64,000 bases of DNA. Source: Apoderus coryli (taxonomy: Eukaryota; Arthropoda; Insecta; Coleoptera; Attelabidae). Position numbers and translations under genes: made by a program. The notes beneath the pieces are model-generated. The model was not told the origin of the DNA, searched no databases, and saw nothing but the letters and a program-made list of their open reading frames with translations. Positions 22,613 through 35,500 of the stretch are shown here, piece after piece (position 1 is the first letter of the stretch; each line of letters opens with the position of its first letter). The stretch spans positions 11,284,001 through 11,348,000 of the forward strand of contig OU452201.1 in NCBI GenBank assembly GCA_911728435.2, read 5' to 3'.

Positions 22613-23524
22613 TACCTACTTATGCATTATTGTGTTTGTAGGTACCTACTCCATATCTGCTTGGGCTTTGTTATATCATATAAATAATTATAAATATGTA
22701 GGTACCTATTCCATTATTATTTCATCCCCATCCTTCTTTTCCAATTTCCTCTAAAAACAGTAGATTTCTCAGAAAAATAAACATATAAAAACAGCTAAAT
22801 TGCAATATGTACATATATTTCTGGCGCATTTCAAAAATAGAGAGAACAACTTGTTATACATTCTACATAGGTATTATGCAATTTCAAAGAGTGAGACAGA
22901 CAATAATAGGTATGTCGTGAAATGAATGCTTATAATGGCTTATAGTAAACACTCGTCCAATGAGAGACGGCGAGGAACCAGACCTACCTTTGTCATCAAT
23001 GGGTTGCCTGCCGGTCCATGTGCGGCTCAGGAGGGGGGGAATATTTATAATTTTAATAAACAATATTCGTCTTATTTGTAGCAATTTAGGAGATATTTTT
23101 CGACACAATGAATTTTTAGCTACTTTTACACTTAATCTTCGTTGCATATCTCTATATTTTAAGCTGTAAAAAAATTATTTTCATATAATTCATGCGACAA
23201 TCCCTGTATAGTAATAATAGACTCGTCCGGAATTGTAGTTGCGATCAGCTGCACTACGATTCGTTCCTTCCCGTACAATGTACATTATGTACAATCAGTA
23301 GTAGTAAAACACGGTGTGAGAAACATCGCTCAATTTCGTAACTTTTTTTGCCCGATTTGTTTGGTTAATTTAGCAAAATACAAAAAAGTTGTTCGGATCG
23401 GTAATGCTGTAAATAGTACAAAAATTAAGTATAGAATTCCTAGTGTATTTAGCGAAAAACGGTTATAAAAAACTGCTTCAAAGTGGCTAACTATACCTCA
23501 ACGGGAGCAAAACGAAAGGAAAAT
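22613..23524. other. Upstream region of the 260-aa gene
   Basis: Intergenic and probably 5' UTR. A GC-richer part around 22960-23035 and another at 23222-23340 could belong to a promoter or 5' exon. In the reading frame of the first coding exon a TAG stop lies at 23450-23452 with no ATG between it and 23525. Confidence 0.4.
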
Positions 23525-26500
23525 ATGCTGAAATTTTTAACGCACAAACTTCGTACCCATTCAATAAATGAGGATAATTTTGTTGAAAAGGTGTGTATTT
23601 TTACTACTCTATTTGTAAATGTAAACATTGTAACCTCAATGAAGGTCATATTTGTATGTGTGTGCAAAAAATGGCTGCTGCTCCTTGGAGCGCTGAGAAC
23701 AAAGGAATATATATTTAAACTCGAATTTAAACATTAACAAGCTGATATTTAATAATTTCATGTAAATACAAGATTAAATACATACATTTCTTTATGTTTA
23801 TGCGAAAATAAGGCAAAATGTTATTCAATTTAAGAGAAACATTTAAGTTAATGAGGCTTAACGAATGGTTTACTTTTCTAGTTGAATTAAATATTTACAC
23901 ACCTTGTTTTGAAATAAACTTAGGTGTACCCATTAATTGTTATGATTTTTGTCACACTAGTACTGAACGTATTTTTTTTTCTTTTCTAAGGCTGATGAAG
24001 ATCACGATTCGGGTACGGAATCTGATGAAGAAATCGATCCTCCTGACTTACCTTCCCCAGGTAAGATCATCATTCTATTGTTTTACGACTTTCACTTTTT
24101 TCCATACACTAGGCAGCTTTATATTTTACACTAGGAATACATTTTCTTAATGTTGCAGAAATAGGTATATTACTAAAGTACCTACCTACCTAATTATATC
24201 AGTTTATGCGACAAAATATATTGTAAATACCTAGGAATTTTATAAACTGTGATTACTAGGTACTCAGCATGTGATATGGTTAAAATTAGGAATAGTTAGG
24301 TATGGGGTAAGAACCTAGTTTTGAACATTTTGGCTAAATCTTTGAATGAAAGATTTTGGATACGATTTATACTTAATGTAATTAGTCAATAGCTTATGGT
24401 TATGATCACGTTTGACATATATTTAAGTAAATTAATGTGTAGATACTTCAAGAAGGTGAAATTTAACGTCAAAATGTACCCTGTACTCTGGACTTGATTA
24501 TTTTTGTTTGATTTGATTAACAAACACAATACAATTATAAATAAATGAAGAGGTTAGTAAGTGAAAATGGTAAAACTGTTCTTACCTATTTGTGGTGTAA
24601 TTTTATTTTATCGGAATTGAAATAATGTGGCGTGTTTTTAGTAGTAGGTACCAAATTAATCAAGATTTCTACGTGTTTGCTATTGCATATTGGCATCATA
24701 AAATCGTTGTCAAAGAAAAATCACACCGCACATTCATATAAATATGTACTCAATGTTAAGGTGCGTTCACATGAATCTTGGCCTTTGGTATTGCCAAAGA
24801 ATAACCGCAGGTTTGGGGTTTTGTCAAGCCTCATTTAACTTGCAGACTTTTGTTTAGAGGCAAATTCCTGCAAAACTGTTCACTTTAAACCCATAAAAGT
24901 TGTTACTTTTTTAATCAGAAATGAACAGGGAATTAAAATAAAATAAAAATATATATTTATTCCAGTGTCGTAAAAAATAGGGGGATAAAAAGTGTGTTTA
25001 TGTCAAAATAGGAGTTTTAAAGAACAAGAGTTTTTGAATTATGGCAAATTTTCGATTTTAGATTTGAACCTTTGACACCCTGTATCTAGACAACTAAGCC
25101 CTTTAAGGGTATATGCCCCTATATGAAAATATACATTTAACACATTAACGAGAGCTTTCTGTGGTAGAGGGTAGAGCGTTCTCGGTCGAATATAGAAACA
25201 CCCTGTATATAAAAAGACAGCCATAGTATACAACCCAGTTTGTTAAAAATACGCATTCCCGTTTTAATTCTAGTAATTTTTTTTAAGAGTTTTACTCTTG
25301 TAGTAGGTAATTTACGCTTGGTGTCAATTTGTTGATTGCTGTTGTAAAAGTGGGTGTTTATATAAAATAAAATATAAACAATACGTAACTGAAATACGTG
25401 GTCACCCATAGTAAGAAAAAGATCGTAAACATTGAATCATAAAATTTGAATACAAATATACGAGATAGGTACATTTTAAATAATATTAATCTTCTGATAG
25501 TGCTGTCTTTGTCGTCGAAAATCAGCAAAAAAATGACCGCTATCTATGTGACTTAACTTAAAGCTGCACCGAAGGTGCAGCCGCAGTTCTGTCTATATGG
25601 AAAATTTGTTTTTTGCTGCATCCCAACGGGTACTTTTCAAGGGGATTTAATGCGGCCACACTATTTTATTAATTCATTTAATTACATCTACAACAATTCA
25701 TTTTGTGTGCGACGCAGAGGGAGATATCAACTATTTCCCATCCATCAGACTTAGGTTATTGAAAAATATATGATCACATCCATCCATGTGACGGCTCTCA
25801 TGACACTGGCACTTTAGGTTATTATCACTTTTTCAGTAATATTACTTCAAATACACAATGACGACTTCTAAATTTACTACAACTATATGGAATAACCATT
25901 TTATAACACTACAATATACAACAGGTTGATAGAAATTGATCTTAAACATACAAATAATGCCGAAAACTCTTGGGCTATTAATGTAAACAAAGAAAATAAT
26001 AATAAACTATTTGACACAAGCAATTTGTCTATCGTTAGAAAAAACATCTTACCAAAACCAAATTATGACGTGAACTAGAAGTGTCAACTAAACTAAAATA
26101 AGTGACACCAACGTTAGAAAAAAATACTACCAAATTATGACAAACCAACGAACCATAATAGAGAGATATGGTGTCCTCAAAAATAACGTCCGCCGCTATT
26201 AACGTTAACGTTAATAACACCAACGAGTTGCAAATAGAGAGATGTGGTAGTTCTAAAAAATAACGTCACCTATGATGATAATCATATTATAGGCAGCCAT
26301 TTTTAGGCTAGCAGATTTAAAATACCTATCTAATATATTTATAGTAGGTATTTAGTATAAAATTTTATAGGGTTATTGCATTTGACAAGTGGATTTATTA
26401 TTTAAATAAAGTATTTATCAGATTATAACCACATTAATTAATAAGCAGCATGTACAGGGTGATGCAAAAAAAAACATTAATTAGCCGACATTTAACAAAT

Positions 26501-29500
26501 TTTCTAGATTGCAATCGAATAAATTTTAAATGTTTAGAAATTTTTAGCATACACTTTAAATTTATATACGGGGTAAGTCAAAAATGTTTCGATTTATCTT
26601 CAATATTTTTAGGAGATATATAGATTTTTGAAACGACTGGGAAATCACGCAGTGATTTCTTGTTCAGTGTAATAAACTGCTCCCTAAGAGAATAATTTTA
26701 AGATAAAATATTCAATAGCAATAATAATCAAAATTCTATACAGGAATAATTCAATAGGTTTTGAGTTTTTCATATTATATTCATAATAACGGCTCGGTAA
26801 TGTCCTGGTAAACAAAACCATTCTGCTACATAATAATTAGATCTTTAAAAATTTGAGAATTCTGAAACCTTGGGACTATCGAGACGAATATATAATCAGA
26901 AAAGGCTTTGCAAGCTTAAATGTCCAGGCAACTTTTGCTACAGAGCAACAGCAATACATCATTAATTTAACACGAAGCAAATGCTTTTGCTACTACCTTC
27001 TTCCAAGACGTTGTTCGGAACGAGTCAGATTTTCTGTGTCGATTGATAACTGCAGAAATATTGGACTTTTGCCTGAAATACAGTTGGACGAAAGTTCAGA
27101 CATTGTGTCATTTTTGTTAAGCATTAGTGAGTCGCTCCCATGCAACCATTGATCTCGACTGGGAAAAGGAATCCCTAAGACTGATTTTCAATGTCGTTCT
27201 CCATGCCTCGTGATTGGTATTAGGGGATGTTTTTAAGTGTGCAAATTTGTAGGTAAGTTAAGGTTTCTTTTCAATCGGTTCAGTCCAATCCTACCTATCC
27301 GTTCTTCAGTGGTCTAAGTTTATATTATTTGGTTTCAATGTAAAAAACAATGAAAATGTGTTTTTTCTCTACAAATGTCTTTGTTATTACTTATGCACTA
27401 TTAAACAGGTGCCCCACCTCAACTCTTCAAGTTTTCCAGACAAGTACTAATGAATTATATCGGAATTATAATGTTATTTGTTATAAATGTTAATACCAAT
27501 GACTACCACACCCATTGTATCTTATTATAATACATAGGCACATGTCTCCATTGTTTAAATATTGGCATTAAATGATGTCTTTTTAATATATTTATTTGCC
27601 TTTACCATTTTAGGTTCAAGTAATATTGAAGTATAATATATGGACATACATTTAATCATAATAGTTATGGTGTTGTTATTATTAGTGCCACCAACAAAAC
27701 ATGTCTGGCCATACCTAGGTTGGTTTTCGTGAGCTTTTTAGGTAGCTCTATATACACAGTGAGGAGCGTCGTCTGTTCACTGCTCCTACATTGGCACAGA
27801 TTTGAAATTTTCTTCTTAAGTACTTGCTGCACTATTTTGAAAAACATAATAATAATAAAAGCCTTTATTTTAACTGGCGACACTCCCTTTCGTGCTATTA
27901 TGTGTAAACCAGTGAACAAATATGACAAATTACAGATATTCAGAACACATATTATAACTATGCTTGTAACCATTTTGAAATTAGCGGGTGTTATATGCAT
28001 TCAGAAAGAATACTAATGTTATAGCTCAATCCGAATGAACCCGATTCAAGTTTTACGAGCGGTTTCAAATAAAGAAGAGCAAACAAAGAATATCATCTTG
28101 AATAATAACAGAATCAAATTATTATATGAAACAAACAACTAAAATAAGCTTTATTAATCTGTATTGAAGTAATGCAAAATTACTTACCATTATAATCTTG
28201 TATCACTTCCGGTCACCGACTTTAATTAAAAAGAAATATTTAATTGGTTGACCCTTTTGTCAATAATTTATCGAAAACTTTATTAGAAATAAAACGCATA
28301 GTTCGGTCTAAAACAACTAATTTAATAATTAAAACTAATTAAAGAAAATGAATAACAACAAGAAATAAATATGTATAAAATATAAAAGACAAAGAATAAA
28401 ACAATTAAGCGTTAATGAAAATTTAGGAGAAATCTTAATAATTACTTGTACTACTTAAAAATAGGAAAATTAATATAATTCGAATAATTATATTAATTCC
28501 TGTATGAAACTTTAATATACTATTGAAAACGGAATTTATTTCAATTACTAAAAGAAATAACTTTAATCTTTATATAATAAAAACTGATTAAACAAAAAGG
28601 CCTTCAATTAAAAGAATATCAAAACTTACTGAACTTTATACAATTCACTACTTCAGAATAAAAAGAAATGAACTTAGTCTTTAAACAAAAACTAGAAAAT
28701 AATTCTTAACTGAAAAATATACCAAGTACAAAAACAAATTAAGATATTTAATTTAACTTTATACAATTTAGAAAACACTTCTTTACTCAATCAAGGCTAG
28801 AACGGTTCTAATCTTAAAGTCCTTTTGCCTTTCCAGAATTGCCTCATAAAAGTTACATAGTAGGTAATACAAAATGAAAATAAGCCAATCAGAAAAAAGA
28901 CATGTTAAGAACAAAATATTTTTAAAAGCCTTGCACAATTTTTATGACGCAGATAACTTTTAGAACCCCCATGTTTGTCGTATCACATAATATTAGGGTA
29001 CGTTCGTATTTATGTTTAGAAAAAAATAAGAACCATATGTCAACAAATCTATGGGAATATTTCGTGTTATCGTAAATTTATATATTAGAAAAAAGGACTT
29101 GTTAGATATTGGAAATTCTCAGAAAGAAGTGATCTGCCACCCATGAATTCTAGAATTGAGTAATCTGTAAGCTTGCCAGTGGCGGGTTCTATTTTGTTAC
29201 ATGCTTAATAAAGTATATTGTAATACAAAATTGAAAAACAATGAACAGAATTACGTAATCTACAAAACTTTTTTATTTGTAGATTTAGAAGAAAAAGTCA
29301 TTCTTTATGAATTTAATATTCTGGCTGATACGATTTTTTCCAAAAATTATCAAACCTGTCTTTGACTAATTCAATAGTACTTTGTGAGCACTAGAAATCC
29401 TGCAAACAACCTGCAGATCACTGTTAATTTGTTCGACTGCATGATCTAAACCATCAAATTCGGCAAATTGATGTAATTTGGTATGCTGTAGGCAATTTTT

Positions 29501-32500
29501 GAAATCAGCTGTATATATGGAAAAAAGCAGTGGTCCTAGTACACTGCCCTCCGGAACTCCCTTCCTACCCACCTTTAAGCTTGAGGTTCTACCTACGCAA
29601 TGCGTTCTACGGCCCAAGTATTTTCCCAGAAAGCAACAGCAGCATTTTCAGCTCCGAAAAACCGCAGTTTATCACACCTAATTTTGTGATCCAAAGTGTC
29701 AAAGGCCTTACTATAATCAAGCAAAATGAGGCTGGTATTAAGGCCCTTATCACTCGCACGTAATATGTCATCAAGAATAGCAGTCGTTGTACCGTGATGC
29801 TCTTTAAAACCAGATTGTGTGGGAGATAGAATATGGTGGTCTCTCAAATAAATTCCCAATTGTTTGCCTACTATTTTTTCGATAACATGCTTTGTAAATT
29901 AAATTACAGGGTGTCTCATTGGGAACCAAATCGATGTATATATAGAAAACTATACATATGAGACTCGGAATACTGTTTTATTTATTATACTGTGGTTACA
30001 CTGCCAAATCTTCAAAATTCTGCTATGTATAGTTCTCAATATAGAGATAGATTTGGTTCCCCACCCTGTATAACTAAATCAAATTAACTTTGTTGACGTG
30101 ACGAATTTTATTTATTTTGATTTACATTACACTCCTCTGTAAGAATCGACTATTTATTTATTCAGTTCAAAACGCGTTTGATATGTAAAATCATGAAAAC
30201 GTAACAGTTACAATAACAATACAATAAAGTGGACAAATAAAATCTTAATTAACAAAATGTTATATATTACGTATAATTTTACGAGTACATTCGAAATTGC
30301 ATCAATTTTTAATACACTTTTTCCTAACAATTCATTTGTCAGTCCCCTTATTGGTTTTTGGTCATTCATAACGCATCTTATAGTATTTTCTTTGAGATTT
30401 CTGGTGTTTCTTTTCCAGTATGTCTTGTTAGTTTTGTGGAAATTTCCGTATTTATTTGTTTTTTATGGAAGCTTTCATCGGGGTCAATTTTGTCGGTTGC
30501 ACTATCGCCGCTATCACAAAGTTTTTAGTTTAACCGATATAAGTGCTTTGCGTCTTTGTAGAAAAGTTGTTTAGACAAACTCCTTCTAACTGAATGTGGA
30601 AGTTTGAAAAGTCGTGTAGTAGTTTAGATGATATAAAAATAAGTAGGTATTTGCTTTCTTAAAAGTGTATGCTTTAGGCTATGTAGGTGAGTTTGCCGGT
30701 TTATTTTGTGTTTATTGTATAGAACATTTTTTTGGTTAAATCCAAGAAAATCGTACCTCAGAGAATTTTTTAACACGAATTTCACTTGAAAACGAATATC
30801 TCAGAGAGGGAAGAGAAGTTAGCGGAGAAACTTGTGTATCCAGCCATTGGCCATTGACAGATACATTACGAGAAAAAGAAAACATCAACATATTAACCCG
30901 AAGTTTAAAAAATTGGAGTTTATATCATTCAGAAAAGGCTGGCAAGTGACTTTGCTCTTCATAAGTATTAAATATTTTAATGGTATAATAAACTGACCAT
31001 TGCCTCTCTGATTTGCTGATCAATTTACCGTTATCTTTAACTAAATGAATCAAAACCTGTTTTTTTCTTCTTCTAATTAGGTATATTTATTCCATGATTT
31101 TGGAAATCTGAAAAAATTATATAGGTATTATAATAGGTATATTATTCCTTGTATATTCTATATTTGCATATTATTATTATTATATGGATTTTATGGAGTC
31201 ATGCCTCAGATTCTTTCGAGGGGTGAAGACAAGCCTAAGCTATTTAGTGGGAAACATTTGAACTTGGACAATGAATTTAGCTTTATTCGGATTCGTACAA
31301 GAACTGTTCTAGAACTGTCAGGAGTGTGCGCAGTTCAAATTTACATGTTCGAGTTTTCTTGAACTGATTTAGAACGGTTCTTGAACCAGCAGTTTGCTGT
31401 TCGGGTTTGAAATAAAAAAGTCCGAGAACGGTTCTAGAACTGACAGAATCGATCGCTGCTGTTGGGCAAGAACTGATCTCTGACTGTTTTTGGATTATTT
31501 GCTCCACATGCGCATATCAATAAACGTGTTATTTATGTTTTGAGTTTCATTTTAACATATACTAAAAACGTACATCTTCTCAAATAATATATTTAATTAA
31601 ATATTAGATGATTAAATGTTATATTATAATTAAATTTATCTATATTTAAAATGGTGGACTACATTTATTTAACAAAAACAATATTATATATTTAGTATAT
31701 CTAAAAGAAGAGAATGATAATTATATTAAACATTTGTATTTTGTCTTCATGAAATTTTTATGCTTTGTTAACTTATGTTTACTACCCATTTTGAATGAAA
31801 ATGAAAAATCCAAATAAAAGAAAATGAATAGATACAATAAATGTTTGGCTCTTATTTTATTAAACTTTTTGAAGAACACAATGTTTTTAAATAATTTTGT
31901 GAAAATTGATTACACAACACATAATTGTCATATTTCGTAAAATTATTTAAAAACATTTCTTCTTTTCTTCAAAAACTTTAAAAATAATTTGCATCAAGTA
32001 GAAGTCAAGATATTGACTATATAGTCGTGGGTGCTGGCATCTGGCGGTCGATGACCGTGGTTCGGATTCCACGCTAAACTGTAGGTCCAAGAATTACAAG
32101 AGGCCAACATAGAGAAGGAAGGAAGGAAATAATATTATTTCCTTCCTTCCTCCTCTTCTCTCTCTCCCGCCCCACGATATTATTTTATTGTTTGTACATT
32201 AAAGTTAGGTTATATATTATTTATGTTTGGTATAGATGAAGATGAAGCGTTCGGGTTTTTCACAATTTTGAACAGTAATAGAACGGTTCGAGAATTTTAT
32301 CCAAGGCGCAACTAGTTCGGCGCAGTTCTCAAACAGTCCGAGAACTGTCCTAGATCGGTTCTAATTTCCAAACCCGAATAAAGCTAATTTAGATTTATAA
32401 ACATTCTTTGTGTATAGTTTAGTCAAAGTTAATTTAAAATATATAAATTTAACGATTCTATCGGGGCTATCCGTTCCCATGCCTCTTTACATTATAAAAG

Positions 32501-35500
32501 CGCATCGAATGCAGCTTTTTTTGATTCATTTCTCATGCCTGCCAAAGGATACCGACAGTAATAAAAATAACTACAGTGACTGGAATAAGTATTGGGTTAA
32601 TGATTAATTGAAAAAAAAAAAAAGAGTTAGCAAATAAATATATGAATGAAAGAAATAATTTTTGGCAACGTGTTATTTTCTCAGATTAATCTAAATATAA
32701 TCGGATGGACATCATATGGTATGGCGAAGACCTAATGTGGAATTTAAACAAGAAAATTTGTGTGTGACAGTTAAACACGATAGCAGAATATTATAAGTCT
32801 ATGATTTGTTCAATAGTTTTTCTTAGATTAATAAAATGAAAAAAGATCTATCAAATTAGATAATAATTTTTAATAAAACCTGTGATGAAACGTCTTGCAG
32901 TCACTGTATACAGTGACAGTATATACTGGCCTTGTCTGATATATCTTTTATTTTGTACGCCACTGTGCATTACCATGTATGAACGAACTTCTCTCGTTAA
33001 ACCACATACCGTTTTATTGAAATTATTTTATCATCAGAGAAAAAAATAGGAATATTTTTAGACAGCAAATGCTGGTGTATCGATTAGTAGGTAGCGAGAG
33101 AGTAAAAAAAAAGGAACAAAGAACTGTGGAAGGGATTTTACAAATTGCTGCATTTGACTCATTAGCGAAATGGAATTAACTGATAGTTTTTTAGTTTTGC
33201 ACTCTGCAAACGGACAAATTTACTGGGATTAAAATTTTTAAAAGAGAAATTACTTTTAGGATAAGATTTTTTTTTTGTTTGTAATGATTGGAGGTTGCGT
33301 TAATGAAAAAGTTTGAATTTTGGTCTAAATGTAATTGTTCAACTATAGATCTATCTACGAAACTGTTTTATTTCGGATGAGATATTTTTCTGGTAGAGAT
33401 ATTTATAATCTTCCGAAGAACATTTAAAAATAGTTGATTTCCATTTACATATTTGCAACCTTGAACGTTTGAAATATTCAGTAGCGCACTTTGACATTGT
33501 ACCTAGGTAAATATCACACATAATATGTGCAATATATTATATTGCATCTAATTGTAGCACTTATCTTGATGGTGGTCAGCATAAAATTTTATAAACCCTT
33601 TGTTAAGTGGCAAACTATGTTTTCTAAGTTTTATTATAGACCAAAGTTTCTAATCGGTGATTATAATCAAAACATCGTCGACTCAATTCAAAGTCAGGGT
33701 TAAGATGATTAAAATCAATCTGCTTTACAGTGATAGGTCACTTTTGATATTTGCCCCCATGATTCTCGAGAAAATAGCGTTTAAAATTTCACCAAATAGG
33801 TAGTTGGAACGTATATAGATATTACAATTAAAATACAATATTCTGAAAGTTGTTACTGTGGCGTCATTAATAGAGCCTTCGCCTCGTATGCGGAAGGTTA
33901 TGGGTTCGAATCTCAGCTCTGGCAATACTTTTTTTTTTCAGTTTTTGAATAAAGCAGTTAGTTTGTTACGTTAGTTTATTGGGAATTTTCCCTGTTTTTG
34001 CCTACCAAAAATAATTAATTAAGATTATCTATTTTTCTTTCAGTTATATCAGATAGAATGTATAGTATATCACCTGCAGACATCGGATGTTCGATGGAAA
34101 GTCCCGCCCCTGATCAACATGATCCACACAGTTCCGAAGAAGAGCTGGAGGTAATCAACAGTAACAAAATTGATAGGCCAATTACGAAAACGTTAAGATC
34201 CGCCTCTGTATGTCTGCCGGAGAAACGGAAATGGTCTCAAGTGGGTGATCATTTAAAGTAAGTGCATTGTGCTTATCATATTCATAAGAGCACTACGAGA
34301 TTCAGGTTTATAAATGTATGTACTCTGGATTTAAAATTATGTTTCAGTCAATTTGAATTTTGTTTGAATCTGCCCTAGGGAAATTGGTTCCATTAATCTT
34401 CCTTCTCCTATCATGTCTAGCCCATTTCCCGGTCTAATCCAGTGAATGGGCGATAATACATTGAGAGGTTCGAGGGTTGTTTTTATAATTCTGCTTATAG
34501 GGCAGATTAATGCAATTTTGCATGCGCAATTGTTAGGACTTTGGTCGGAACTTTATGGATAATGGTCAATACGAGTTTTCAAAGGTATGTAGTTTCCAAA
34601 ACAAGGGCTTCATACTATACGCATGATGTTTGGCATCCAGATAGCCCTTTAGAATATCATTGTCCAGCCTAAATTTCACGACCCAATCAAGCGGAACAGG
34701 TTCCAATTTTAATGCATTCGTTTAGTATTCGTTGGACACTTGCATTAAAGGTCAAAGAAATTGTCCTTAATGACGAACTCGACGCATGCCGTTTTTTAGT
34801 TTCCTATCTGGCGCGGTTCTACCTCTCTTTGTTTGGGTAGAAAGTGCGGATAGTTCTAGGATCAGTGATCCCTTTTCCCACGACTGTCATTAATGAACTG
34901 AAGAATTTGCTTTCACTTTGTTCCACCAGTCGATGCGGCATCAAAACAATAGTTGGGACCTATAACTCTTATTAGAATATAATAAAGTAATTTGAAAAAG
35001 GGTTTTTGGCGTCATCGACAGAGCGTGCGCTTCGCATGCGCAAGGTTCTAGGTTCGAATCCCAGCTCTGGCAAAAATTTTTTTTCTAATTTTTAGTGAAT
35101 TATCTTCTATTCCAACATTATACGGGGGTATTCTGAAAAGTTTTTCAAATGAAAATTAAAATCATTGTTTAATTCGTAAAAACACTTCATATTCCATCAT
35201 AAACTCCAAAAACCAACGTTTTCATTCGACATAAAAACCAATTTCGAGACAGGATATTTCAGAGGCAACCCAATCTGGCGAGTAGGTTGGATTTGGCAAC
35301 AATTAGGCTTTTGCCTTGATTTTGTTACTGCAAACCAGTTTTTTTTTCAGGAATTTTTTACAACAACATTTTATGAAGTATACAAAATAAAATCGGTTCT
35401 AAATGGCCTAAACAAGTGAACCAACTAAGTGAAAATGTGTGTCTGGGTGTGAATCCCCATTATTGTGTTGACGTTTACACTGTTGAGGTTTCAAAATTAA

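Larger units (their letters stand above)
31274..32390. mobile_element. TIR element rich in AGAAC/GTTCT words
   Basis: The inverted ends are AATTTAGCTTTATTCGG at 31274 and, on the opposite strand, AAATTAGCTTTATTCGG at 32390. Both end regions (31290-31480 and 32250-32365) are packed with AGAACNGTTCT, TCTAGAAC and related self-complementary words. The core holds a tRNA-like segment and a 36-bp palindrome, perhaps later insertions. No transposase frame. No clear target duplication (ATG on the left, AGA on the right). Class unknown. Confidence 0.6.

Noticed and set aside
23483..23524. Upstream extension of the 260-aa protein from GTG at 23483
   Set aside because: The codon is GTG, not ATG; a nuclear insect gene is expected to start at the ATG at 23525. 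The extra codons remain open only because no stop happens to occur after 23452.
27665..28016. Overlapping frames of 111 and 98 codons on opposite strands
   Set aside because: Both cross a LINE-tail-like segment, neither has a domain, and overlap on opposite strands is typical of chance.
30257..30574. 105-codon hydrophobic frame
   Set aside because: T-rich codons give random Phe/Leu/Val stretches. No signal for a start context, splice sites or homology.
33859..35072. Functional tRNA genes
   Set aside because: B box and T run are present, but the 5' strand of the acceptor stem does not pair with the 3' end in either copy, and both are parts of one repeat.
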